DNA of 7,690 bases. It comes from Sphingomonas sp. UBA1000 (GTDB taxonomy: Bacteria > Pseudomonadota > Alphaproteobacteria > Sphingomonadales > Sphingomonadaceae). Shown one piece after another: positions 1 through 6,917 of this stretch (positions are counted from its first letter, which is position 1; every line of letters begins with the position of its first letter). The stretch lies in contig DBAW01000219.1 in assembly GCA_002291855.1 (NCBI GenBank), positions 3,264-10,953 of the forward strand. Reading direction: 5' to 3'. Made by a program: the position numbers and the translations under genes. The notes beneath the pieces were generated by a model. The model was not told the DNA's origin. It saw nothing but the letters and a program-made list of their open reading frames with translations, and made no database searches.

Positions 1-114
1 CGGCAGGCCGGCCGGCCACAGCCGCTCGGGCACCAGGCTCGGCACCGCGAACAGGATGCCGATGACGGTCGTGACGATGACCGCCCAGACTTTCCAGCGC
101 GGGAAATCGAGCAT
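1..114 (-). CDS. secD: Protein translocase subunit SecD, N-terminal fragment (cut by the window edge)
   Basis: SecD with SecF forms the inner-membrane accessory complex that uses the proton motive force to help complete Sec-dependent export. Only the first 38 codons are visible; the gene runs off the left edge. The translation begins MLDFPRWKVWAVIV and continues as one hydrophobic segment (about residues 9-26) followed by a PSLVPERLW-type stretch. This matches the first transmembrane helix and the start of the periplasmic part of alphaproteobacterial SecD. The ATG (114-112) overlaps the TGA of yajC (116-114) by one base, TGATG, which implies translational coupling. The yajC-secD(-secF) order is a well-known conserved arrangement. 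The call rests on the short N-terminus plus context; everything downstream, including secF, lies outside the window. Confidence 0.88.
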   Translation of the reverse strand, partial: MLDFPRWKVWAVIVTTVIGILFAVPSLVPERLWPAGLP

Positions 115-452
115 CAGTCGTTCGCCGGTTTGCCGCCGCCCAGCGGCTGCACGTCGGTCAGCGTCGACTTGACCGCGCGGACGCGCATCTGCGGGGCCAG
201 CTCGACCTCGACATGATGGTCCTCGACCTTGGTCACCTTGCCGACAAGGCCGCCGCCGGTGACGACGGTGTCGCCCTTTTTCACGGCGGCGAGCTTGGCC
301 TGATGCTCCTTCATCCGCTTCTGCTGCGGACGGATCAGCAGGAACCAGAAGATGACGAAGATGAGGAGCAGCGGCACCATCTGGACGAAGAAGGCGGCAC
401 TGCCGGCGCCGGCGGCACCGGTGGCTTGGGCATAAGCGGGGGATTCGAACAT
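114..452 (-). CDS. yajC: Preprotein translocase subunit YajC
   Basis: YajC is a small single-span inner-membrane protein that associates with SecDF and the SecYEG translocon. With the ATG at 452 it is 112 residues, close to the roughly 110 of E. coli YajC. A short N-terminal tail (FESPAYAQA) leads into one transmembrane helix at about residues 21-40. That is followed by the family's positive RPQQKR motif at 41-46 and a small cytoplasmic domain with KKGDTVVTGGGLVGKV, the usual YajC core. An in-frame GTG at 473 would add seven residues (MQAQTAA). I prefer the ATG because sphingomonad YajC proteins typically begin MFES, and because the GTG lies directly beside a strong hairpin (477-494). No good Shine-Dalgarno is visible for either start. 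The stop overlaps the secD start by one base. Confidence 0.93.
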   Translation of the reverse strand: MFESPAYAQATGAAGAGSAAFFVQMVPLLLIFVIFWFLLIRPQQKRMKEHQAKLAAVKKGDTVVTGGGLVGKVTKVEDHHVEVELAPQMRVRAVKSTLTDVQPLGGGKPAND

Positions 453-624
453 TGCTGCGGTCTGTGCCTGCACTGGGGCCGGAAAAGTCCGGCCGGGAAA
501 GCCGCGCGCCTATCATGCGCGCCGTGTCGCTGGCAACAATATGGTGCGCCCCGCGCCGGAACGCCACCACCGCGCCACCAGCAATGCTTGCCGCGCGCGC
601 GTGACTGCCGCTAACCAGCAGGCG
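453..624. other. Divergent intergenic region between yajC and recN
   Basis: These 172 bp must hold the promoters for yajC-secD (leftward) and recN-ligA (rightward). I see no convincing -35/-10 pair. The most AT-rich patch is TATCAT at 511-516, flanked on both sides by GCGCGC (504-509 and 517-522), a 6-bp inverted repeat with a 7-base spacer; it could be a -10-like element but this is weak. I searched both strands for the alphaproteobacterial LexA box GTTC-N7-GTTC and found none. No RNA gene is recognisable. Confidence 0.4.
477..494 (-). promoter_or_regulatory. Perfect 7-bp hairpin in the yajC-secD leader
   Basis: The arms GGCCGGA (477-483) and TCCGGCC (488-494) are exact reverse complements around a four-base loop. 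The hairpin ends 24 bases upstream of the preferred yajC ATG, so it would lie in the 5' untranslated region of yajC-secD if transcription starts further upstream. There is no T-run after it on either strand, so it does not look like an intrinsic terminator. A role in mRNA stability, or as a protein-binding palindrome, is inference only. In such GC-rich DNA a 7-bp dyad can also arise by chance. Confidence 0.35.
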
Positions 625-2280
625 ATGCTGACCGGCCTTTCCATTCGCGACGTGGTGCTGATCGAGGCGCTCGACCTGGGTTTCGGGCCGGGCCTGTCGG
701 CGCTGACCGGCGAAACCGGGGCCGGCAAGTCGATCCTGCTCGATGCGCTCGGCCTCGCGCTCGGCGCCCGCGCCGATTCCGGGCTGGTCCGGCAGGGGGC
801 GGCGCAGGCGGTGGTGACGGCGACGTTCGAGCCGACAGGGCCGGTGACGCCCGCGCTCGCCGACAGCGGGGTCGAGATCGATGCGGGCGAGCCGGTGATC
901 GTCCGCCGCATCGTCAAGGCCGATGGCGGCAGCCGCGCCTTTGTGAACGACCAGCCGGTGTCGGCGGCGCTGCTGCGCGAGCTGGGGGCGGGGCTGGTCG
1001 AAATCCATGGCCAGCACGATGATCGCGGGCTGCTCAACGCGCGCGGCCACCGTGCGCTGCTCGATGCGTTCGGCCGGCTCGACAGCGCCGCCACCGCCCG
1101 CGCTCATGCCGCCTGGCGCGCGGCCGAAGATGCGCTGACCGCCGCCCGCGACGAACAGGAGGCCGCCGACCGCGACCGCGAATGGCTGGACCATGCGGTC
1201 GCCGAACTGACCGGCTTTGCCCCCATGCCCGGCGAGGAACAGGCGCTGGCCGAAGAGCGCGCGGCGATCCAGCGCGGTGCGCGGCTGGCCGAGGATCTGG
1301 GGGCGGTCGACCAGCATCTCGGCGGGTCAGCGGGCGCGCTGGCCGGGCTGCGGCAGGCGGCGCGGCGGCTGGACCGGATCGGCGGCGAACATCCGCTGCT
1401 GGCCGAGGCGCTGTCGGCGCTCGACCGGGCGGTGATCGAGGCCGCCGAGGCCGAGGACCGGCTGGCACAGGCGCATGAGGCGCTGGCGCATGATCCGGCG
1501 CGGCTGGAGGCGATCGAGACGCGGCTGTTCGATCTGCGCGCGCTCGCCCGCAAGCACCGGGTCGAGCCGGACGGGCTTGCCGATCTGGCGGCAACGCTGG
1601 CCGCCCGGCTGGCGCGCATCGCGGCGGGCGGGGAGGGGCTGGCGGCGCTCGCCCGGCAGGCGGCCGAGGCGCGCACGGCCTATCTGGCGGCGGCAGAGGC
1701 GCTCAGCGCGGCGCGGGCCGAGGCGGCGGCCCGGCTCGACACCGCAGTGGCGGCCGAGCTTGCCCCGCTCAAGCTCGATGCGGCGCGGTTCCGGACGGTC
1801 GTGCAGCCGCTGGCCGAGGAGCAATGGGGCGCGGCCGGGCGCGACCGGGTGGAGTTCATGATCGCGACCAATCCCGGCGCGCCGTTCGCGCCGCTCGCCA
1901 AGATCGCCTCGGGAGGCGAGCTGTCGCGCTTCATCCTCGCGCTCAAGGTCGCGCTTGCCGAGGAAGGCGGGGCGGGCACGATGATCTTCGACGAGATCGA
2001 CCGCGGCGTCGGCGGCGCGGTGGCGAGCGCGATCGGCGACCGGCTGGCGCGGCTGTCGGCGCGCGCGCAATTGCTGGTCGTCACCCACAGCCCGCAGGTC
2101 GCGGCGCGCGGCACCGGGCATTGGCTGATTGCCAAAAGCCATGACGGGCTGGTCACGCGCACCGGGGTGGTGCCGCTTGACGCGGCGGCGCGGCGCGAGG
2201 AAATCGCGCGGATGCTGTCGGGGGCCACCATCACCGACGAAGCCCGCGCCCAGGCGGCGCGGCTGCTGGAGCCGCAATGA
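625..2280 (+). CDS. recN: DNA repair protein RecN (SMC-like ATPase)
   Basis: RecN is a cytosolic SMC-family ATPase that acts early in RecA-dependent double-strand break repair. The ATG at 625 gives 551 residues against 553 in E. coli, and MLTGLSIRDVVLIEALDL is a standard RecN N-terminus. Head motifs are complete: Walker A GETGAGKS at 29-36, the HGQHD Q-loop at 128-132, the signature SGGELSR at 429-435, Walker B MIFDEID at 453-459, and the switch histidine in VVTHSPQVAA at 488. Between the two ATPase halves (about 150-400) lies an Ala/Arg/Glu-rich stretch expected to form the coiled-coil arms. Upstream in-frame starts at 541 (ATG) and 601 (GTG) would add an unconserved 28- or 8-residue tail and were rejected. 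The ribosome site is weak (AGG at 620-622). The stop overlaps ligA as ATGA. No LexA box is seen upstream. Confidence 0.97.
   Translation: MLTGLSIRDVVLIEALDLGFGPGLSALTGETGAGKSILLDALGLALGARADSGLVRQGAAQAVVTATFEPTGPVTPALADSGVEIDAGEPVIVRRIVKADGGSRAFVNDQPVSAALLRELGAGLVEIHGQHDDRGLLNARGHRALLDAFGRLDSAATARAHAAWRAAEDALTAARDEQEAADRDREWLDHAVAELTGFAPMPGEEQALAEERAAIQRGARLAEDLGAVDQHLGGSAGALAGLRQAARRLDRIGGEHPLLAEALSALDRAVIEAAEAEDRLAQAHEALAHDPARLEAIETRLFDLRALARKHRVEPDGLADLAATLAARLARIAAGGEGLAALARQAAEARTAYLAAAEALSAARAEAAARLDTAVAAELAPLKLDAARFRTVVQPLAEEQWGAAGRDRVEFMIATNPGAPFAPLAKIASGGELSRFILALKVALAEEGGAGTMIFDEIDRGVGGAVASAIGDRLARLSARAQLLVVTHSPQVAARGTGHWLIAKSHDGLVTRTGVVPLDAAARREEIARMLSGATITDEARAQAARLLEPQ
2268..2271 (+). 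promoter_or_regulatory. Shine-Dalgarno for ligA inside the recN 3' end
   Basis: GGAG lies five bases before the ATG at 2277. It supports that start over the in-frame ATG at 2286, and it sits inside the last recN codons, as expected for a translationally coupled pair. Confidence 0.55.
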
Positions 2281-4322
2281 CCCTGATGACCGAAGGCGAT
2301 GCCGCGCGCCGGCTGGCCGAGCTGGCCGCGCTGATCGCGCATCACAACCGGCTTTATCATGCCGAGGACGCGCCCGAGATTGCCGACGCCGATTATGACG
2401 CGCTGGTGCGCGAGAATGCGGCGCTGGAGGCAGCCTGGCCGCAGCTGGTGCGCGCCGATTCTCCGTCGCGGCTGGTGGGGGCCGCGCCCGCCGCGCATCT
2501 GGCCAAGGTGCCGCATGCGCGGGCGATGCTCAGCCTCGACAATGCCTTTGCCGATGCCGATGTGCTCGAGTTCGTCATCCGGGTGCGCCGCTTCCTCAAT
2601 CTGGGCGAGGGGGACCGGGTTGCGCTCACCGCCGAGCCCAAGATTGACGGCCTGTCCTGTTCGCTGCGCTATGAGCATGGCCGGCTGGTGCTGGCGGCGA
2701 CGCGCGGCGACGGCGCGGTCGGCGAGGATGTGACCGCCAATGTCCGCACCATCGCCGACATTCCCGAACGGCTGCACGGCGACGCGCCGGCGGTGTTCGA
2801 GGTGCGCGGCGAGGTTTATATGGCCAAGGCCGATTTCGCCGCGCTCAACGAGCGGCTGGCGGGTGAGCGGGTGTTCGCCAATCCGCGCAACGCCGCCGCC
2901 GGGTCGCTGCGCCAAAAGGATCCGGCGGTTACCGCCACGCGGCCGCTGCGTTTCCTCGCCCATGGCTGGGGCGAGGCATCGGACCTGCCCGGCGCGACCC
3001 AATATGAGGTGATGCAGGCGATTGCCGGCTGGGGCCTGCCGGTGTCGGAGCTGCTGCTGCGCGCCGAACAGGTCGAGGGGGCGCTGGCGCACTACCGGCG
3101 GATCGAGGCGCTGCGCGCCGATCTGCCGTTCGATATCGACGGCGTCGTTTACAAGGTCGACCGGCTCGACTGGCAGGCGCGGCTCGGCCAGGTGGCCAAG
3201 GCCCCGCGCTGGGCGGTGGCGCACAAATTTCCCGCCGAACGCGCGCAGACGACGCTGATCGCCATCGACATTCAGGTCGGCCGCACCGGCAAGCTGACCC
3301 CGGTCGCACGGCTGGAGCCGGTGACGGTGGGCGGCGTCGTCGTCACCAACGCCACGCTGCACAATGCCGACGAGATCGCCCGGCTGGGCGTGCGCCCCGG
3401 CGACCGGGTGACGCTGCAACGCGCGGGCGATGTCATCCCGCAGATCCTCGAAAATCTGACGCCCGAGATCGAACGGCCCGATTTCGTCTTTCCCGCCACC
3501 TGCCCCGAATGCGGATCGGACGCGGTGCGCGAGGAGGGCGAGGTCGACATACGCTGCACCGGTGGGCTGATCTGCCCGGCCCAGCGGGTCGAGCGGCTGC
3601 GCCACTTTGTCAGCCGCGGGGCGATGGACATTGACGGCATGGGCGGCGTGACCATCGAAAGCTTTTTCCGCGACGGCCTGCTGCACGCGCCCGCCGACAT
3701 TTTCCGGCTGCGCGCCCGCCGCGCCGAGCTGGTCGGCCGCGAACGCTGGGCGGAAACCTCGGTCGACAATCTGCTCGCCGCCATCGAGGCGCGACGGACG
3801 CCCGAGGCCGCGCGCTTCCTGTTCGGCATCGGCATCCGTCATGTCGGGTCGGTGACGGCGCGCGACCTGATGCGCGCCTTTGGCACGGTCGAGGCGCTGG
3901 CCGATGTCGCGACCCGCGCGGGCGCGGACCCGGCGGCCTTTGCCGAGCTGACCGCCGTCGAGGGTGTCGGCCCGGTCGTCGCCCAGGCGCTCGCCGATTT
4001 CTTTGCCGAGCCGCACAACCGCGCTGCCTGGGACGATCTGCTGACCGAGGTCGCGCCGCAGCGTTTCGTCGCCGATGAGCGGGCGTCCGAGGTGACGGGC
4101 AAGACGGTGGTGTTCACCGGCAGCCTGGAGACGATGTCGCGTGACGAGGCCAAGGCGCAGGCGCTGGCGCTGGGCGCGCGGGTGGCGGGATCGGTGTCGG
4201 CCAAGACCGATCTGGTCGTCGCCGGACCGGGTGCGGGATCGAAGCTCAAAAAAGCCGAGGAGCTGGGCGTGCGGGTGATCGACGAGGCGGGCTGGGCCGC
4301 GATCGTCGCCGCAGCAGGCTGA
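2277..4322 (+). CDS. ligA: NAD+-dependent DNA ligase LigA
   Basis: LigA seals 5'-phosphate/3'-hydroxyl nicks using NAD+, joining Okazaki fragments and finishing repair. The protein is 681 residues (671 in E. coli) and all domains are present in order. The N-terminal NAD+-binding part contains YHAEDAPEIADADYD. The nucleotidyltransferase core has the adenylated lysine K122 in EPKIDG, then EVRGEVYM, NPRNAAAGSLRQ and DIDGVVYK (286-293). The OB fold begins near GRTGKLTP (335-342). The Cys4 zinc finger is C409, C412, C427, C433. A helix-hairpin-helix region follows (about 440-590), then a C-terminal BRCT domain (about 604-681, GKTVVFTGSL). The ATGA overlap with recN means the two are almost certainly cotranscribed; recN-ligA adjacency is common in alphaproteobacteria. 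No key residue is missing, so this should be the essential replicative ligase. Confidence 0.98.
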   Translation: MTLMTEGDAARRLAELAALIAHHNRLYHAEDAPEIADADYDALVRENAALEAAWPQLVRADSPSRLVGAAPAAHLAKVPHARAMLSLDNAFADADVLEFVIRVRRFLNLGEGDRVALTAEPKIDGLSCSLRYEHGRLVLAATRGDGAVGEDVTANVRTIADIPERLHGDAPAVFEVRGEVYMAKADFAALNERLAGERVFANPRNAAAGSLRQKDPAVTATRPLRFLAHGWGEASDLPGATQYEVMQAIAGWGLPVSELLLRAEQVEGALAHYRRIEALRADLPFDIDGVVYKVDRLDWQARLGQVAKAPRWAVAHKFPAERAQTTLIAIDIQVGRTGKLTPVARLEPVTVGGVVVTNATLHNADEIARLGVRPGDRVTLQRAGDVIPQILENLTPEIERPDFVFPATCPECGSDAVREEGEVDIRCTGGLICPAQRVERLRHFVSRGAMDIDGMGGVTIESFFRDGLLHAPADIFRLRARRAELVGRERWAETSVDNLLAAIEARRTPEAARFLFGIGIRHVGSVTARDLMRAFGTVEALADVATRAGADPAAFAELTAVEGVGPVVAQALADFFAEPHNRAAWDDLLTEVAPQRFVADERASEVTGKTVVFTGSLETMSRDEAKAQALALGARVAGSVSAKTDLVVAGPGAGSKLKKAEELGVRVIDEAGWAAIVAAAG

Positions 4323-4352
4323 GGAGCCCGGGTATGGGCCGGTGGAGCCTGC
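4314..4352 (+). terminator. Dyad-symmetric sequence at the end of ligA, possible 3' stem-loop
   Basis: GCAGGCT (4314-4320) and AGCCTGC (4346-4352) form a perfect 7-bp outer stem. Inside it, GCCC (4326-4329) can pair with GGGC (4336-4339). The structure includes the ligA stop codon (4320-4322). No T-tract follows, so it is not a canonical intrinsic terminator; it could stabilise the 3' end or assist Rho-dependent termination. Chance is a realistic alternative at this GC content. Confidence 0.3.
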
Positions 4353-4412
4353 GCGCCCGATAGCCGCGCGACGAACCGTTCTCCGGCCCTGCTTTTCCTG
4401 AACTCTTCCCCC
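4323..4412. other. Convergent intergenic gap between ligA and the DUF2459 gene
   Basis: This 90-bp stretch separates two converging genes. Besides the dyad at the ligA end, it holds a weaker one, GCGCG (4351-4355) with CGCGC (4365-4369), and a pyrimidine-rich run (about 4391-4414) before the stop of the leftward gene. There is no T-tailed hairpin for either direction and no coding signal. Confidence 0.5.
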
Positions 4413-5033
4413 CTACCGCCACTGCATCACGGTGGCGCTGAGCGGCGTCCACCAGCCGGTCCGCACGCCGGCGTCCCGCAGCACCGCGCCGGTCCAGCCA
4501 TTGCAGGTGAACAGCAGCGAATAGCGCCCGGTCGCCGGATAAAATGCATCGGTCGCGCCATAGCCGGGCAGCGCCTGTGGCCGGCCGGGGGCGAAGCTGC
4601 GCCGGATGGCGGCGACCAGCCGGCGATATTCGTGCGGCCGCAGGCGCAGCGGCCGCGCGCCCGGCGGCGGGGCGGCCAGATGGTCGACATGAATGAGTGT
4701 CGCGTCGCTGCCCCATGCCGCGGCGATCAGCGTCGCCGGGCGCGCATCCTGCCAGCGCGGCGTGCCCAGATAGACCGCGCGGTCGCCCCAGCCGATCCAG
4801 ATCAGCGGCCCGGCGTGGCGCGGATCGGGCAGGTCGGTCGCGCGCACCAGATCGCCCAGCGCGGTCGCCGGCAGCACGATGCCGCTGTGCACGCCATTGG
4901 TCGCGACATGGACGGTGATGCCGGTGTCAGCCGGGGACCAGCCCGGATTGACCGGCACCGTGCCAAGCAGCGCCGCCAGCACCGGATAGGCCAGCGCCAT
5001 CAGCCCCACAGCCTTCGGAATGCGCGCCGCCAT
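4413..5033 (-). CDS. DUF2459 / TIGR02117-family protein of unknown function
   Basis: I recognise the family from its pattern (HSGIVLP, IGWGDRAVYL, YSLLFTCNGWTGAVLRDAG) but no function is established; in some bacteria relatives lie near urease genes, hence the old name urease-associated protein. The protein is 206 residues from the ATG at 5033; a GTG at 5036 would add one residue. Residues about 8-28 form one hydrophobic segment, either an uncleaved membrane anchor or a signal peptide, so the rest is probably periplasmic. No lipobox cysteine is present near it. H49 in the HSG motif and C177 in TCNGW resemble the His-before-Cys order of circularly permuted papain-like (YiiX/NlpC-P60-type) hydrolases; this is inference. 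It is divergent from phhA across 47 bp and convergent with ligA, and forms no operon in the window. No clear Shine-Dalgarno is visible. Confidence 0.85.
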   Translation of the reverse strand: MAARIPKAVGLMALAYPVLAALLGTVPVNPGWSPADTGITVHVATNGVHSGIVLPATALGDLVRATDLPDPRHAGPLIWIGWGDRAVYLGTPRWQDARPATLIAAAWGSDATLIHVDHLAAPPPGARPLRLRPHEYRRLVAAIRRSFAPGRPQALPGYGATDAFYPATGRYSLLFTCNGWTGAVLRDAGVRTGWWTPLSATVMQWR

Positions 5034-5080
5034 CACCGCGGCTTATCGCTTTTTCGCGCTGCCCGGTCTAGGAACGGCGC
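5034..5080. promoter_or_regulatory. Divergent 47-bp gap with the phhA Shine-Dalgarno
   Basis: Only 47 bp separate the ATGs of the DUF2459 gene and phhA, so the two promoters must overlap each other or lie inside the opposite gene. AGGAA at 5070-5074, six bases before the phhA ATG, is a good ribosome-binding site and fixes that start. A T-run (5050-5055) is the only AT-rich element, and I cannot assign a -35/-10 pair. Confidence 0.5.
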
Positions 5081-5947
5081 ATGGAAACGCATGTGCTCGA
5101 CCGCCCGCCCGAAGGCGCGGGTGCCGATTGGACGATCCCGCAGAACTGGGCGGCTTATACCGCCGAGGATCACGCGACCTGGGACCGGCTGTTCGCCCGG
5201 CAGAGCAAGCTGCTGCCCGGCCGCGCCTCGGATGCGTTTCTGCGCGGGCTCGATGTGCTGCGCCTGTCCAAGCCCGGCATCCCCGATTTCGAGGAGCTGT
5301 CCGAACGGCTGATGAAGCTGACCGGCTGGCAGGTCGTGGCGGTGCCGGGGCTGGTCCCCGACCATGTTTTTTACGAGCATCTGGCCAATCGCCGCTTCGT
5401 CGCGGGCAATTTCATCCGCCGGCCCGATCAGCTCGACTATCTGCAGGAACCCGATGTGTTCCACGATGTGTTCGGCCATGTGCCGATGCTCGCGGACCCG
5501 GTCTTTGCCGATTATGTCGTCGCCTGGGGCGAAGGCGGGCTGCGCTCGATGCGCTACAACGCCATCCACCGGCTCGCCCGGCTCTATTGGTACACGGTCG
5601 AGTTCGGGCTGATCGAGGAAGATGGCCGGCTGAAAATCTATGGCTCGGGCATCGTGTCGAGCAAGGGCGAGAGCCTGTTCGCGCTCGACGATCCCAGCCC
5701 CAACCGGATCGGCTTCGACCTTGCCCGGGTGATGCGCACCGAATACCGAATCGACGATTATCAGCAGAATTACTTCGTGATCCCGAGCTTTGAGGAGCTG
5801 CTGCGGATCACGGTCGAGACCGATTTTGCCCCGCTCTACGCCGAGCTGGCGGCGCTGCCCGACATTCCGATCGCCGAGATCCTGCCCGGCGACCGGGTCA
5901 TCACCCATGGCACGCAGGATTATGCCCGGTCGCGCGCGGCCGGCTGA
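5081..5947 (+). CDS. phhA: Phenylalanine 4-monooxygenase (bacterial phenylalanine hydroxylase)
   Basis: This cytosolic non-haem iron enzyme converts L-phenylalanine to L-tyrosine with O2 and a reduced pterin, the entry step to the homogentisate route of aromatic amino acid breakdown. The product is 288 residues, within the usual size of single-domain bacterial enzymes, and has no N-terminal ACT regulatory domain. The 2-His-1-Glu iron triad is visible: H128 and H133 in PDVFHDVFGHVP, and E174 in YWYTVEFGL. Each lies ten residues before the Chromobacterium counterparts (138, 143, 184). VPGLVPDHVFYEHLANRRF and YGSGIVSSKGES are further family hallmarks around the active site. The start is supported by AGGAA at 5070. 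No pterin-4a-carbinolamine dehydratase (phhB), phhR or Lrp-type regulator is adjacent, so cofactor recycling must be encoded elsewhere. It converges with prmA, with 19 bp between the stops. Confidence 0.97.
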   Translation: METHVLDRPPEGAGADWTIPQNWAAYTAEDHATWDRLFARQSKLLPGRASDAFLRGLDVLRLSKPGIPDFEELSERLMKLTGWQVVAVPGLVPDHVFYEHLANRRFVAGNFIRRPDQLDYLQEPDVFHDVFGHVPMLADPVFADYVVAWGEGGLRSMRYNAIHRLARLYWYTVEFGLIEEDGRLKIYGSGIVSSKGESLFALDDPSPNRIGFDLARVMRTEYRIDDYQQNYFVIPSFEELLRITVETDFAPLYAELAALPDIPIAEILPGDRVITHGTQDYARSRAAG

Positions 5948-5966
5948 CCTGCGCGCCGATGGCGGT

Positions 5967-6917
5967 TCAGATATCGAGCGCCCAGCCGTCCCGGCCCTTG
6001 GGGTCGGGCGGGGTGGCGGGGACGAACCGGGTCGCCCCGGCCCGAAGCCGCAGGATCGTCCAGTCGCCGCGCCGGTCGGCCAGTTCGAGCGTGCAGCCAC
6101 AGGCGGCAAAGGCCGCGACCAGTTCGGCGCGCTGCGTCTCGAGCAGCCCGGCAAGGATGATCGTCGCATCGGCGGCCGCGATGGCGGCCAGTTCCGGGGC
6201 CATCGACATCAGCGGCCCGGCGAGGATGTTGGCGATCACCAGATCATAGGGCGCGGCGGCGACGATGGCGTCGTCGAGCGTGCCATCGGCCACGATCAGC
6301 TTCAGCCCGGCAATATTGTTGGCGGCGGCGTTTTCCGCCGTCACCGCAATCGCCGCCGGGTCGATATCGGTCGCGGTCACCGCCGCATCCGGCCACAGAT
6401 GCTGAGCGGCAAAGGCGAGCAGCCCGGTGCCGGTGCCGATGTCGATCACATTGGCAAAGTCGTGCCCGGCCAGCGCGTCGATCATGGCAAGACAGCCCGA
6501 GGTCGTCGCGTGATGCCCGGTGCCGAACGCCCGCCCGGCATCGATCAGAAAGGCGCGCCCGCCCGGCGGCGGCGCGACCGGATGGGCGCTGGTGTGGACG
6601 ACGAACCGGCCCTCGCGGATCGGCTCCAGCCCCTGCTGGCTGAGCGTCACCCAGTCCTGCGCGCCCAGCGCCTCGATCACCGGCTCGACATCCGCCGCAC
6701 TCGGCACGAGCGCGCGGATCGCGGCCAGCATCGCGGCATCGGGGGCATGTTCCAGATAGGCGTCGAGCCGCCAGCGTTCGCGGTCGTCCTCAACCTCTTC
6801 GCTGGTCATCAGCACGGCATCGATGTCGATCAGCCCGGCATCGATCGCCTCCGCCTCGGCCCGGGTGCAGGGCAGCGAGACCTTCCAGCTGTCGACCGCG
6901 CCGGCCTCAGCGGACAT
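5967..6917 (-). CDS. prmA: Ribosomal protein L11 methyltransferase PrmA
   Basis: PrmA uses S-adenosylmethionine to trimethylate lysines and the N-terminus of ribosomal protein L11 (uL11). It is 316 residues against 293 in E. coli. The N-terminal part (about 1-110) corresponds to the L11-recognition domain. The Rossmann-type methyltransferase domain follows. DAGRAFGTGHHATT at 126-139 is the PrmA signature, in the HHATT form rather than the E. coli THPTT form, which I believe is normal in alphaproteobacteria. SAM-binding motif I is DIGTGTG at 159-165, TDID (183-186) ends the next strand, and N230 in NILAGPL occupies the usual Asn position. The ATG (6917-6915) lies 11 bp inside the end of the upstream SDR gene, so the two are probably cotranscribed and coupled. 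No better downstream start is seen; WKVSLP at 11-16 already looks conserved. Confidence 0.96.
   Translation of the reverse strand: MSAEAGAVDSWKVSLPCTRAEAEAIDAGLIDIDAVLMTSEEVEDDRERWRLDAYLEHAPDAAMLAAIRALVPSAADVEPVIEALGAQDWVTLSQQGLEPIREGRFVVHTSAHPVAPPPGGRAFLIDAGRAFGTGHHATTSGCLAMIDALAGHDFANVIDIGTGTGLLAFAAQHLWPDAAVTATDIDPAAIAVTAENAAANNIAGLKLIVADGTLDDAIVAAAPYDLVIANILAGPLMSMAPELAAIAAADATIILAGLLETQRAELVAAFAACGCTLELADRRGDWTILRLRAGATRFVPATPPDPKGRDGWALDI

Noticed and set aside
515..604. A 29-codon ORF (MRAVSLATIWCAP...) just before recN, as a possible leader peptide
   Set aside because: It has no Shine-Dalgarno, no run of regulatory codons and no attenuator-like hairpins; any ATG in this GC-rich stretch gives an ORF of this size.
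541..624. A longer RecN starting at 541 (579 residues)
   Set aside because: The extra 28 residues are Arg/Ala-rich and unlike any RecN start. The ATG at 625 gives the family N-terminus and the usual length.
1680..4016. A 778-codon open frame on the minus strand opposite recN and ligA
   Set aside because: Long antisense frames are expected opposite GC-rich genes because stop codons are rare. The translation is rich in Arg, Gly, Asp and Gln, crosses two unrelated genes, and matches no family I recognise, while both sense genes have complete motif sets.
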